Positions 44,718-53,384 are shown, counted from the first letter of the stretch. The stretch is 64,000 bases of DNA from Clostridium aceticum (GCF_001042715.1 NZ_CP009687.1:2843418-2907417); one strand, 5' to 3'. Notes: a model not told the origin generated them from the letters alone. Numbers and translations: made by a program.

Positions 44718-45521
44718 ATGGGATATATAGAAGAAAATAATAAGGTTATACGTAGACTTAGTAATGAGAGATACTTCATACCTACTATTGAAGTATACAA
44801 TGAAACCTTAGAACAACTAACAAACAATGGTATGTCTGATAGAGATGCTACTCGACAAATACTAAATTACCTTAAAAACATTATGAGAGAATCTCAACCT
44901 AGAATTGAAGAAATTATACAAAATAGAGTTAGTTCAGGTGAAATATCAGATGCCTCACAAGCAAGGAAATCAGTAGCAGGTAATAATTTTCAGAGATTAG
45001 TTGCATACGCTATCATAAGAAATATTCTTATAGGTAACATAACTAAAGAAGTAATTGTTAATGTTGGGTATAACAAGCATCCATTACTAGAACAATTTGC
45101 TACAATCTCTGTTGGTGATTCTGAAGACAGTCAGAAACCAGATTCTGATGTACTTATCTATAAAGATGATCCTACTTCACCTATTATCAATTTCTCATGT
45201 AAGACATCCTTAAGAGAACGTGCTGGACAAACTTACAAATGGAAATTATTAGTTGATATCGCTAGTTGTACTTGCCCTCATATATCAGAATCAAACGATT
45301 GTCCAAAAAATATTTATAATCTACAATATGATAGCTCTAGGAGAGTTGTTATGAATTTTGTTACAGCAGATTTATATAACGAGGTGAATCAACCTCAAAT
45401 CAGCGGCATGTTTAACTTTTTCGACAATGCATACATAACAAGACCTAACAATGAATTCTCATGCCCTAATATTGAGTGTTTTGAAAATATAGTTGATTCT
45501 ATAAACAATCTATACGATTAA
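44718..45521 (+). CDS. type II restriction endonuclease, BsaWI-like
   Basis: The 267 residues have a helical N-terminal part and a PD-(D/E)XK-like core. KPDSDVLIY gives the acidic residue, and INFSCKTSLRERAGQTYKW carries the catalytic lysine with the family's conserved block. BsaWI-type enzymes recognise WCCGGW; the specificity here is unknown. AAGAAGGTG precedes the ATG. It is followed after 12 bases by a second endonuclease gene, and the convergent methyltransferase completes the locus. A role in restricting invading DNA is the simplest reading. Confidence 0.75.
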   Translation: MGYIEENNKVIRRLSNERYFIPTIEVYNETLEQLTNNGMSDRDATRQILNYLKNIMRESQPRIEEIIQNRVSSGEISDASQARKSVAGNNFQRLVAYAIIRNILIGNITKEVIVNVGYNKHPLLEQFATISVGDSEDSQKPDSDVLIYKDDPTSPIINFSCKTSLRERAGQTYKWKLLVDIASCTCPHISESNDCPKNIYNLQYDSSRRVVMNFVTADLYNEVNQPQISGMFNFFDNAYITRPNNEFSCPNIECFENIVDSINNLYD

Positions 45522-45533
45522 AGGAGGTTAAAA

Positions 45534-46250
45534 ATGTATACCCTAGAGAGATTAAAAATTAGGTTAAGAGAAATAAATCAAATGGGATATGTTAGAACTC
45601 ACAGGAGTGGTCCTACTGGAATAGGTAAAACTCTTGAAGATTTATTAGGAATTGCAGAGAATAATATTGCTGGAGCAGATCTTGACCATCTTGGCGAGTT
45701 AAAATCATGTAGAAACGGGCAAATTAGCATGGTTACATTGTTTACAAAAAGTCCTAGCCCTCCACGAGTAAACACTGCACTTCTAGAATCCTATGGCTAT
45801 GTTGACCCTACAAGAGGCGGACGAAAAATACTTCACACAACTTTAAATGGTGTTAACTACAATACTGTAAACGGAACCCCTTATGGATTCAAAGTCGAAG
45901 TTAGAGGAAGTAGGTTATATTTACTTTCTAATTTCCCTACGCAAGTTAATGCTTATTGGGAAAGAGAAGATTTACGTTATGCTTTTGAAAGTAAACTTCC
46001 ACGTCTAATATTTGTTAAAGCAAATTCACGAGGTGCTGGAAGAAATGAAGAATTTCATTTTGTAGAAGCCTATCATCTTGAAGGCTTTAGTTTTGAACAA
46101 TTTGAAGATTTACTAGAACAAGGAATTATAAAAATCGACATTCGTATAGGACAATATCCAGATGGACGAACCCATGACCATGGTACAGCTTTTAGAATTA
46201 TGAATGACAGAATAGATGACTTATTTGAAAATAAAATAAGATTATTATAA
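45534..46250 (+). CDS. type II restriction endonuclease, MvaI/BcnI-like
   Basis: The 238 residues start with a GPTGIGKTLEDLLGI segment and continue with ENNIAGADLDHLGELKSCR, where D, E and K form the catalytic site. TLFTKSPSP follows, and THDHGTAFRI is near the end. This matches the MvaI/BcnI family, which cuts CC(W/S)GG as a monomer. AAAGGAGG lies 6 bases before the ATG. Two endonucleases with one methyltransferase is unusual. One may be inactive, or the two may share or overlap in target. Confidence 0.85.
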   Translation: MYTLERLKIRLREINQMGYVRTHRSGPTGIGKTLEDLLGIAENNIAGADLDHLGELKSCRNGQISMVTLFTKSPSPPRVNTALLESYGYVDPTRGGRKILHTTLNGVNYNTVNGTPYGFKVEVRGSRLYLLSNFPTQVNAYWEREDLRYAFESKLPRLIFVKANSRGAGRNEEFHFVEAYHLEGFSFEQFEDLLEQGIIKIDIRIGQYPDGRTHDHGTAFRIMNDRIDDLFENKIRLL

Positions 46251-46253
46251 AAC

Positions 46254-46288
46254 AAAAAAGATAGGTGTGTTATTCCCTATCTTTTCTT
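46254..46288. terminator. bidirectional terminator between endonuclease and methyltransferase
   Basis: AAAAAGATAGG and CCTATCTTTT form an A/T-flanked stem. It serves the plus-strand endonucleases and, on the other strand, the methyltransferase. It overlaps the stop codon of the latter. Confidence 0.6.
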
Positions 46289-47697
46289 AATACTACTATA
46301 TGTTCATTTGTCATTGTACTTACAGTTTTTCCTGTTTCATTAGTTGGTGAATTCCTGCTTGGCATAACTTTATTTGGTATATTTCTAGGTATATCATATA
46401 CTTCCACTAAACCGTACTTTTCACCTAATTCTGAAATAATTTCATTAGTTAATAGCTTAACTTCTTTTACTGTTCTGTTCCCAACAACCCAGAATTGATA
46501 ACTATTATGTCTCATTTTCTTAGTTATTGATTCCATTGCTTTATCTAAGTCCTCATAGAAACTATAAACATCTCTTGCTCTATCAAGGTCTTTTTCCTTA
46601 ATCTCTTTTATTGCTTTTTCTAAAGTTCTACTTGATAATTCACATTCAAAATCCTTGTCAACTTTCTTACCGCCTAGTAGGTTGTTATCTACTTGATTTA
46701 ATTCTTCTATGTCCATAAGCTCTAGATCTAACCACCATAAAGAGGGTCTACTGAACTGTCCATATGCTACAGTAGTTTTAGAATCACCATATGGTGGACT
46801 AGTTATCATTAAATCTATGCTATTGTCAGGTACACTATCTAAAATCCTAGTATCCTCAAATGCAACACTAACTTCGCAGTCGTTATTACATCTTTTATCA
46901 AAGTCTTTTATTTTTTCGATGTTTCTATCTAAATACTTATAGAACTCGATTTTAACATCAGGATTGAAATCTGCTACTTTTTCCTTTTTAATTCTAAATA
47001 GTTTAAACTCACCATTTCTTGTATTACTAACATATCTTGCAGTTTCACTAAAACATACTAAGAAGAAATTTCTAAAATCTTCGTTTTCTATTTGTAGTAT
47101 TATATCCTTAATAAGTTGAAGCTCTAATATCACACGTGGTTTAAACCAGTACCCCATATTTTTGAAGTCTGGAATTTTTAAACCTGAGTTATATGTATCT
47201 AAGTATTCTCTCAGAATAACATGTGCATCTGAACCCCATCCATCTTTAGCAGATACATCTAAACCTTTTTCTGCAATGTAATTATCAATATTATCAAGTA
47301 ATTGTTTGCTGCTAACAAATGCTTGTTCAATATTCTCTCTAAGTAATTTATCTTGAATATCTACAGAATCTTCTTTTAATACAGTTGTTTTAACCTTACT
47401 TAATAAGACCGCTAAAGGGTTTAAATCTGTCCCATAAACTTTATTAAAGCCTGCCAATTTTCCCTCTACAAGTCCTGTACCAGAACCCATGAAAGGATCT
47501 AAAAAAGTTTCTACCTCACCATGCCTTTTGACAATATCTATTATATTTCTATATATAGGATATACCATAACAGCAGGGTAATTGTGAAGTCCATGCGTTA
47601 ATTCTTTTGTATCTTCACCTTCAAAATCCCAATAATCTATTGGTAGTTTTTTGAATTCTTCTGTTAATTGTTCATCAATATTTCTCAATACAGCCAT
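46270..47697 (-). CDS. DNA methyltransferase of the RM locus (SPPY type)
   Basis: The 475 residues contain the cofactor motif DPFMGSGTGLVEG near residue 66 and the catalytic TSPPYGD near residue 300. SPPY is the motif of N4-cytosine enzymes such as M.MvaI and M.BcnI. The cofactor motif comes first and the catalytic motif about 230 residues later, an alpha-like order with the target-recognition region between. A conserved N-terminal stretch (DFEGEDTKELTHGLHNYPA) precedes it. It would protect the host DNA from the adjacent endonucleases. Confidence 0.87.
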   Translation of the reverse strand: MAVLRNIDEQLTEEFKKLPIDYWDFEGEDTKELTHGLHNYPAVMVYPIYRNIIDIVKRHGEVETFLDPFMGSGTGLVEGKLAGFNKVYGTDLNPLAVLLSKVKTTVLKEDSVDIQDKLLRENIEQAFVSSKQLLDNIDNYIAEKGLDVSAKDGWGSDAHVILREYLDTYNSGLKIPDFKNMGYWFKPRVILELQLIKDIILQIENEDFRNFFLVCFSETARYVSNTRNGEFKLFRIKKEKVADFNPDVKIEFYKYLDRNIEKIKDFDKRCNNDCEVSVAFEDTRILDSVPDNSIDLMITSPPYGDSKTTVAYGQFSRPSLWWLDLELMDIEELNQVDNNLLGGKKVDKDFECELSSRTLEKAIKEIKEKDLDRARDVYSFYEDLDKAMESITKKMRHNSYQFWVVGNRTVKEVKLLTNEIISELGEKYGLVEVYDIPRNIPNKVMPSRNSPTNETGKTVSTMTNEHIVVLRKDRE

Positions 47698-47957
47698 TTG
47701 TTTTATCCCTCCACATCATTAGATTATATCTTAAATTTTAAGATTTATAAAGCATTTTATTATCTTTTTATATCATGACTCTCATTCTTGCTTAGTTTTA
47801 TTAAACTTAGTAAGTAAGATTACCAGAGTTTCTATTGAATTACAATAGATTTAATAAATTTTCTCCCCAATCTCATTCATATAAACTCAAGAAAATATCA
47901 CGATATTCTGATTTTTATTTTGGGTTTCCTTATGTTCCCTTATATCTTTGATATGTA

Positions 47958-48004
47958 AAACACCCATTACCTTAAGCTCTTCTAGCTATATGGTAATGGG
48001 TGTT
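47958..48004. terminator. strong hairpin in a 361-base spacer
   Basis: AACACCCATTACC and GGTAATGGGTGTT form a 13-bp stem. It stands in the spacer 47698-48058, downstream of the small genes that begin at 48346, and can terminate on the minus strand (TTTTACAT follows). I see nothing else in this spacer. Confidence 0.55.
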
Positions 48005-48058
48005 CTCATCCTCTTTTTTGAATTTCATATAAATTCTATATGTTATTATTTAAAGTTC

Positions 48059-48346
48059 TTAACTCATCTCCACTGTATACTTACTTAGTTTCTTAGTTAC
48101 TAAGTCTATCTCATAACAATTATAATTTGGCTCATTGTAGTAAAGATTTCTAGCTAAGTCTTCCAGACTTTCGATTTCAGCACTTGTCAAGTTGAAGCTA
48201 CTTCCATAGTTATATCTAAGCTCATTTACATAGCAACCATCGTTTATGTTTTTACCTTGAAAGTTTACATGTACATATCCTGCGTCAGGTACTCTTCCAT
48301 ATTTGCTAGTACTATATAAACTTACTGTTTTAATTTCTCTTAACAT
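48059..48346 (-). CDS. unknown small protein, 95 aa
   Basis: Start at 48346 behind AAGGAGG. It has a beta-rich N-terminal half with GYVHVNFQGKNINDG, a helix near LTSAEIESLEDLARNLYY, and the ending YEIDLVTKKLSKYTVEMS. The last helix and end are like those of the 48890 gene (LDFTKEKISKHTIDY), so the two are probably paralogs. No family recognised. Confidence 0.55.
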   Translation of the reverse strand: MLREIKTVSLYSTSKYGRVPDAGYVHVNFQGKNINDGCYVNELRYNYGSSFNLTSAEIESLEDLARNLYYNEPNYNCYEIDLVTKKLSKYTVEMS

Positions 48347-48405
48347 ATCCTTGTCCTCCTTTATTGGAGCAGCTAAACCTTTAACTGCTCCAAAGTTTCA
48401 TTTCT

Positions 48406-48624
48406 TTAATAACTTAAACCGAATAAATCTCCTAGCCCTGTCTTAATCATTAAATCTGTAAGATCTGTTGATTCAGTTATTGGAAACATTCCATCCTCGT
48501 GATACTCATACAGAGTATATACTCTTCCATACATTGGATCCTGCCTAGTTTTTACTATATGAGGTAACCTTCTTTCTCTAAATTTTTCATTTACATCTTT
48601 TAGTAACAATTTTTTAACAGCCAT
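48406..48624 (-). CDS. unknown small protein, 72 aa
   Basis: The start at 48624 follows AAGGAGG. It has a basic N-terminus (KKLLLKDVNEKFRERRLPH) and a beta-type C-terminus (GRVYTLYEYHEDG). No family recognised. It is 60 bases upstream of the previous gene and probably in the same transcript. Confidence 0.5.
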   Translation of the reverse strand: MAVKKLLLKDVNEKFRERRLPHIVKTRQDPMYGRVYTLYEYHEDGMFPITESTDLTDLMIKTGLGDLFGLSY

Positions 48625-48840
48625 GTCTTTTTCCTCCTTAAATTCTTTTTTATTTTTATTAATAATACTTAATAAGTCATCTTTATGGATTATATATTTT
48701 TCATTATTGCTATTTTAGTTTTATTGGCTTGCTCTGTATTTTTCCAACAGTAATCACCCCACTCTCTTCTTGTTATGTAATCTATACTCATATGCTCTTG
48801 TTAATTGTTAGGTGTTTTTCTCCATATAAACTTTCAAATT

Positions 48841-48876
48841 AAAAGACAACAACTCTTAAAGCTGCTGTCTTTTTAC
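48841..48876. terminator. hairpin terminator downstream of the 48890 gene
   Basis: AAAAGACA and TGTCTTTT pair around a partly paired loop. It lies just after the 48890 gene on the minus strand and is followed by TTTTAATTT. Confidence 0.5.
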
Positions 48877-48889
48877 CTGCAATTGCTTT

Positions 48890-49177
48890 CTAATAATCAA
48901 TAGTATGTTTACTTATTTTTTCTTTTGTGAAGTCAAGTATATATGAATTGTAATCTCTATCTTTTACTAATTTCTTAGATGCATTTACAATAATCCTCAT
49001 TTCCCTTTCTGTAAGCCCTAAGTAGTTATCAGTAATTAATTGCTCAATTTTTATATCACTTAGTATCTCTCCATTTATCTCTATATCTATATAAATATCT
49101 TTATAATGATTTGTCATTGCTCCATAGTTATATAATCTATTGTCATAAAGTTGTACCCTTCCTATCCCTTGATTCAT
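48890..49177 (-). CDS. unknown small protein, 95 aa
   Basis: The second ATG (49177, MNQGIGR) is 8 bases from GGAGG and is preferred over the first, which lies 2 bases after it. The end (YILDFTKEKISKHTIDY) and the preceding helix resemble the 48059 gene, so they may form one small family. Function unknown. Confidence 0.5.
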   Translation of the reverse strand: MNQGIGRVQLYDNRLYNYGAMTNHYKDIYIDIEINGEILSDIKIEQLITDNYLGLTEREMRIIVNASKKLVKDRDYNSYILDFTKEKISKHTIDY

Positions 49178-49193
49178 TACCATCCACCTCCGT

Positions 49194-49958
49194 TTATTTT
49201 ATTGCCGTTGCCTTTGGTGTTGCCTTTTCACGCTTTAATACATTATATATAGTTTGTCTTTCTACTTTTAATTGCTTTGCTATTGCTACCTTACTAAGCC
49301 CCTGACCAAGTAATTCTTCTATTACCTCTTTAGTTACTTCAGGTTTACTTACATTATCATAGCCATTTTTAATTCTTTCGCTATGTTTAACTTCCTTACC
49401 AGTTTTCTCTACAAGAATCTTGTTGTCCATTTCTAAACGTCTGATTTCCTTTTCCAATAAGCCTATCTTTTGTAATGTGCCTATATATTTTTCAGTTGAT
49501 GCGTCCTTTAACATTTTCTTCGCCTTTAAAATGTACTCATTAAACTCATTCTCCACATACTCTTTTGTGTATTCAACTTTCTCTGTATTACCTTTTATAC
49601 AATCTAGCTCTGATTCTAATTTCTTAGCTAGTAAACCTTTTTCAATAGCCACTACCTTTAAAGCCTCATAATCCAAATCAATGTAGTTTGTTCTATCTTT
49701 TATATCCTCCAACTCATTCTTTAATTTCTTATTTTTCTCTTCTAGTTGATAAATCAATGAGTCTACGCCTTCCTCTTTACTTTTTAAATCTTTAATTACT
49801 ATAAAGTTTGATATAGCTAATTCCTCAAGCTGTCTTAGGTACTCAATGTTCACAGTTACTGTGCCTTTGTATTGGTTAACCTCCATTATCGTAGCCTCTT
49901 CGATTCCTAAGCTATATTCATCTATTTTACTTGCTCTACCAATTTTATCTAGTAACAT
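49194..49958 (-). CDS. coiled-coil protein with C-terminal HTH, 254 aa
   Basis: The start at 49958 follows GGAGGG. Residues about 40-180 are a long coiled coil (heptads such as LEEKNKKLKNELEDIK). The C-terminus has an HTH of the resolvase type: VIEELLGQGLSKVAIAKQLK followed by VERQTIYNVLK. The array TGTAAAAATAAC in the spacer just upstream may be its binding site. It could be a plasmid-type replication or partition protein, or a DNA-binding structural protein; the sequence does not decide. Confidence 0.65.
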   Translation of the reverse strand: MLLDKIGRASKIDEYSLGIEEATIMEVNQYKGTVTVNIEYLRQLEELAISNFIVIKDLKSKEEGVDSLIYQLEEKNKKLKNELEDIKDRTNYIDLDYEALKVVAIEKGLLAKKLESELDCIKGNTEKVEYTKEYVENEFNEYILKAKKMLKDASTEKYIGTLQKIGLLEKEIRRLEMDNKILVEKTGKEVKHSERIKNGYDNVSKPEVTKEVIEELLGQGLSKVAIAKQLKVERQTIYNVLKREKATPKATAIK

Positions 49959-50025
49959 ATCCTTTCCCTCCAGCTTTTTTAAATTATATCTATAATAAAT
50001 TAACTGTATGTTTACATGTCGTTTT

Positions 50026-50262
50026 TGTAAAAATAACTGTTGCCCATCTTTTTACACATTGCAATTTTAAAATAAAAAAGCCAGAATAAACTACTTTATT
50101 TGTTTATCCTGACTACTTATGTTATAGTATGTAAACTTATCTTGTCTTTCCCGTTTTACACTTTTATTTTCTTCCACCGTTATGTATTCAATTTTTACCT
50201 CTAATGTTACTCTGAATGTTTGTAGTGTAAAAATAACAACGTAGAAATGTAAAAATAACTGT
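50026..50262. repeat. three iteron-like direct repeats
   Basis: TGTAAAAATAACTGT occurs at 50026-50040 and 50248-50262, and TGTAAAAATAACAAC at 50226-50240, all in the same orientation. They are at the 5' side of the HTH gene. They may be operator, partition or replication sites. They belong to the 1859-base stretch 49959-51817, which has no convincing large gene. Confidence 0.6.
50074..50115 (-). terminator. terminator inside the 1.9-kb spacer
   Basis: AGTCAGGATAAAC and GTTTATTCTGGCT pair (one bulge) and are followed by TTTTTATTTT on the minus strand. It lies upstream of the HTH gene, so it must end a transcript from the right. Confidence 0.6.
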
Positions 50263-50527
50263 CAGCATTACATTTAATGTAATTACTATTTTTCCTACAT
50301 TGCTATACTTGAAAATGATATTTGTATATTAAAATACATAGGTTGTATTGATTTTACACTTCCATTGCTATTTATAGGTTTCTAATGCATCTACAGATAA
50401 ACTCTAAAAATTTATCTATTGCTTGCTGATTTCTAGCTATGTAATTTTATTCAATCAATAATTGTTCATTTCTCCTGACCATTGTTAGGTCTCTAAATCG
50501 ACTTTGTCCATCTCTTTTAGCTATGTT

Positions 50528-50671
50528 TTATTCTTCCCAACACTTATGTAATACATATAGACCAGTAGTTTTATTCTTTAATACCATTGCATTAATATTA
50601 GGTTTAGTTGCTTTCCTTTTCAATCCAGTTGCTATATCTCTTATGACCATTGCTTTATTTCCAGCTGACAT
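50528..50671 (-). CDS. possible small basic protein, 47 aa
   Basis: An ATG at 50671 opens a 47-codon frame rich in Lys and Asn (MSAGNKAMVIRDIATGLKRK). GAAGG is 10 bases upstream, which is rather far. The frame continues upstream without stops for about 30 codons but without a good start. It could be a real small gene or a decayed larger one. A minus-strand terminator at 50074-50115 suggests that something is transcribed here. Confidence 0.35.
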   Translation of the reverse strand: MSAGNKAMVIRDIATGLKRKATKPNINAMVLKNKTTGLYVLHKCWEE

Positions 50672-50705
50672 TGTAATCTTGCCTTCGCAGTTGCTTACTC
50701 TCTTT

Positions 50706-50804
50706 TTAATTGTTCTGTAACTTTTGATTCCCCTTCTTTTCCTTAAATGCCTTCCAAACTAAGCATACTTCTATTTCCATTTGTTTATTGTTTTCTTCCT
50801 TCAT
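50706..50804 (-). CDS. possible small protein, 32 aa
   Basis: The frame MKEENNKQMEIEVCLVWKAF then KEKKGNQKLQNN has coding-like composition but no clear ribosome-binding site. It is in another frame from the 50528 gene, immediately upstream of it. Together they may be pieces of one broken gene. Confidence 0.25.
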   Translation of the reverse strand: MKEENNKQMEIEVCLVWKAFKEKKGNQKLQNN

Positions 50805-50889
50805 ATAAACTTATACTGTTGGCTCATTGTTTAGCTTTTTATCATCTGCTTATTTTTAAAATTTTTCTTGAAATCAACTTATCTACCAC

Positions 50890-50938
50890 GAAAAAAATGA
50901 GGGTGAAATTTCTGACTGTAATCAGTTTTTTCACCCTC
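50890..50938 (-). terminator. strong hairpin terminator in the 1.9-kb spacer
   Basis: GAGGGTGAAA and TTTCACCCTC form a 10-bp stem with extra pairing in the loop. On the minus strand it is followed by ATTTTTTTC. Confidence 0.65.
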
Positions 50939-51185
50939 TGTATTTACTTGAAAAGCTATAATGTATCCTAACTTCAAAAATACCCAAAATTTCTCTACTT
51001 GGAATTTTACTAAAAATTTTCACTATTAAACGTTTATAATTTGATTTGAATGTATTGGTGCTAATGATTTATATTTGGCTTTACCTTTGTATGGGAAATA
51101 ACTAGGGTTACTTGGCTCTATGGTTGCCTTCATGGGAACAAAACTATGGTTCGTTGCTTTCTATGGTAGTATTCATTGGAAACAA

Positions 51186-51569
51186 TGTGTACACTGTACC
51201 CATTGCTTGGTTCTGTAGTTACTAAGTAAACTTTCACTGCCTTCGTTCTTCCTATCTAAGTAAACCTGTTATGACTACATTTCCTAGGCTTAGTCCACCA
51301 TTATCACCTTGTTAGCTTGTTCCTTTCGACCCTTGTTCCCTTTTCACTCCTTCATCTGTCCTATCCCTCCATTTGATCGCTCTCTATCTGCTGCTGTTTG
51401 CTCATCTCCTATCTTTAACTGTCCTCTTGTAAGCTGCTCAATAAACTATAATTAAAATTAATGTCCTTATCCTCTGTTTGTTCAAATAGATACATTGTGT
51501 ACACTGTACTCATTCTATAGTACCTTTCAAGCCTTCGTCCTTGATATGAATCAGATGTGTACACTGTAC
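51186..51569. repeat. three copies of TGTGTACACTGTAC
   Basis: Exact copies at 51186-51199, 51496-51509 and 51556-51569, same orientation, with GTGTACAC as a palindromic centre. The flanks differ. They may be protein-binding sites such as partition or recombination sites. The region between them has no supported gene. Confidence 0.6.
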
Positions 51570-51720
51570 TTATCCTTTGATTGCTTGAATTGAAATTCAC
51601 CTTTACAAATGCTCACTCATATCTGCTGGCTTGGTGACTTTTGTGACTTCTGTGTTCCAACTTTTCCTGTTTGTTACTTTCAAAGCCTCCAGCCATTCAT
51701 TCCTACTGTTCCTACTACTC

Positions 51721-51811
51721 CTGCTGTTCCTGCCTTCCTTGTATTAATGGGAAACAACTAAGGTTACGAGGCTACTTGGTTACGTGGAGTGGAGGCACTT
51801 CGTGCCCTATT
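51721..51811. repeat. 92-bp dispersed repeat, copy 1
   Basis: From CTGCTGTTCC through GTATTAATGG and AACAACTAA to GGCACTTCGTGCCCTATT. A second copy is at 52454-52545 and a degraded one near 51085-51135. It lies directly after the stop codon of the 51818 gene, and its last part forms a GGGCAC/GTGCCC hairpin. Confidence 0.6.
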
Positions 51812-51817
51812 TATCCG

Positions 51818-52273
51818 TTAAACTCTAAAATAATCCTTAGCATCACTGCTTTTTTCAAATGTAAATGTTTCTGTTACGTCTTTTCTACCTAGAATACTGT
51901 ACTTATCTTCACTCACTTTGGCTATACATAGCGAGAATTCAACCTTAAATATTATATTACTGTTTATTGTTTTAGCAGTGGATTCTACTAAATAAATTGG
52001 TACTATTGAACTAAACCTCCAAAGGTCTTCTATCTTTATATTATGATTAGTTATATCACCCTGCTCTATATTCTTTTCACTCATAAACTCTTTTGTATCA
52101 TCTTCATAATATAAGTCTATTTCATCTATAATTCCTGTTACTTCTACTGATTCTAATTCCTCTATTTGAAGTTCTTTTAGATAATCTAATGCCATTTTTT
52201 CTATTCTTCTTTTAAATACATTTTTTATTAACATATATTGTATGTTCATATTTGAATTTGTCCCTAATACCAT
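51818..52273 (-). CDS. unknown protein, 151 aa
   Basis: The start at 52273 follows TTTAGGG. It appears alpha/beta with acidic N-terminal helices (KMALDYLKELQIEELESVEV) and a beta-rich C-terminal half (IIFKVEFSLCIAKVSEDKY). It overlaps the small gene upstream by 62 bases in another frame. No family recognised. Confidence 0.5.
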   Translation of the reverse strand: MVLGTNSNMNIQYMLIKNVFKRRIEKMALDYLKELQIEELESVEVTGIIDEIDLYYEDDTKEFMSEKNIEQGDITNHNIKIEDLWRFSSIVPIYLVESTAKTINSNIIFKVEFSLCIAKVSEDKYSILGRKDVTETFTFEKSSDAKDYFRV

Positions 52274-52394
52274 TGATTACCCTAAATATCTCTCCGTTTG
52301 GAATCACCTTCCATTTGAATCTTTCATAAATTAACATTCTTTCTTTTATTTCTTCAACGCTCATCTCTTCTAAGCTCATTTCTGTTAATTTCAT
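52212..52394 (-). CDS. small unknown protein, 60 aa
   Basis: The ATG at 52394 follows AGGAGG by 8 bases. The protein has an acidic amphipathic helix at the start (MKLTEMSLEEMSVEEIKERM). It ends in the overlap with the next gene. The strong site and the overlap suggest a translationally coupled pair. Confidence 0.5.
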   Translation of the reverse strand: MKLTEMSLEEMSVEEIKERMLIYERFKWKVIPNGEIFRVINGIRDKFKYEHTIYVNKKCI

Positions 52395-52453
52395 CACTTG
52401 TTCCTCCTAATTTTCATATCTAATAACCTAATTTGACTCCATACTTATTGTTC

Positions 52454-52545
52454 CTGCTGTTCCAGCCTTCCTTGTATTAATGGAAAACAACTAATGTTAC
52501 AGGGCTACAATATTAGGTGAAGTGGAGGGCACGAAGTGCCCTATT
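52454..52545. repeat. 92-bp dispersed repeat, copy 2
   Basis: About 80% identical to 51721-51811 and placed in the same way, just after the stop codon of the 52579 gene. Its hairpin is GGGCAC/GTGCCC with a GAA loop. The repeat therefore behaves like a mobile 3'-flank/terminator element. Confidence 0.6.
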
Positions 52546-52578
52546 AAACCTCAATAAACCTCAATTTGCTTTGCTTTG

Positions 52579-52935
52579 TTATATTTCTATTAGTACCATA
52601 CCTGTATCTACTGAATCTTTTATACTAGTAAATCCTTTCTTGTTTATCTGTATTGAATATTCAACATTAGCAACTACCACGTCCACTCCCTTTTCACTGT
52701 ATATTTCCTTTAGATCACAATTACATTTGAAATCTTCTATGCTTGAATGATTTAAACCATGATTTTCTATTTGTCTTTTTACTAACTCTATTCCTGCCTT
52801 CACTACACCTTCATATATTTTCTCTCTCTGCTGGAAGTTCATTTTTTCTAAGCCTCGTACATTATTTCTTACTAAAGTTGCCTCTCCTTTTATCTTGTTT
52901 ATAAGGTCTTTCTCCGTTATTTCTTTTAATCTCAT
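52579..52935 (-). CDS. unknown protein, 118 aa
   Basis: The start at 52935 follows AGGAGGAACAGGCAA. Helical N-terminal half, beta-rich C-terminal half with a CNCDLKEIYSEKGVDVVVAN segment. No family recognised. The following spacer of 607 bases (52936-53542) holds only two terminators, an inverted repeat and a very short open frame. Confidence 0.5.
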   Translation of the reverse strand: MRLKEITEKDLINKIKGEATLVRNNVRGLEKMNFQQREKIYEGVVKAGIELVKRQIENHGLNHSSIEDFKCNCDLKEIYSEKGVDVVVANVEYSIQINKKGFTSIKDSVDTGMVLIEI

Positions 52936-53237
52936 TTGCCTGTTCCTCCTATTTTAATATCCGTTTTAACTATTCAAAGTGTCCTTCATAATCCCTTGTT
53001 ATATTTGAATTCTCTTTCAAATCATACATACCACCCCTTGTCCCTCATCTTAAGTAAGTTTGTTTTCTAAACTCTAAATAGAGTATATTTCATATTCATT
53101 TAGCATTATTTGAACCCACTTACACCTGTTCGATTTGGTATTCTTTTATATATCTCATGTTTCTTTATATGATGTTGTCTTTTTTGTTGTATGTATATCT
53201 AATGACTAATTTGTTACGCTGGGAAATAAAAATGAAA

Positions 53238-53267
53238 ACACCCCACAATATATAGTTTGTGAGGTGT
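53238..53267 (-). terminator. terminator in the 53-kb spacer
   Basis: ACACCCCACAA and TTTGTGAGGTGT pair and are followed by TTTTCATTTTT on the minus strand. A near copy lies at 53498-53529. Confidence 0.6.
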
Positions 53268-53384
53268 CCATTTAAACTTATCTTACATTATTCATATTAT
53301 ATTTCGCTCTCTATAATAACTCACATAGAATCCACTAAAATCAATACCTTTGATTATCACATTTGTACGATTATCTAATTATAC

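Noticed and set aside
50523-50720. Plus-strand open frame of 65 codons
   Set aside because: No ribosome-binding site and hydrophobic composition typical of the reverse of a Lys/Asn-rich frame; the minus strand offers a better candidate.
51415-51600. Minus-strand open frame containing two STVYT strings
   Set aside because: The start is a GTG immediately after AAAGG with no spacer, and the STVYT strings come from the DNA repeat TGTGTACACTGTAC rather than from protein conservation.
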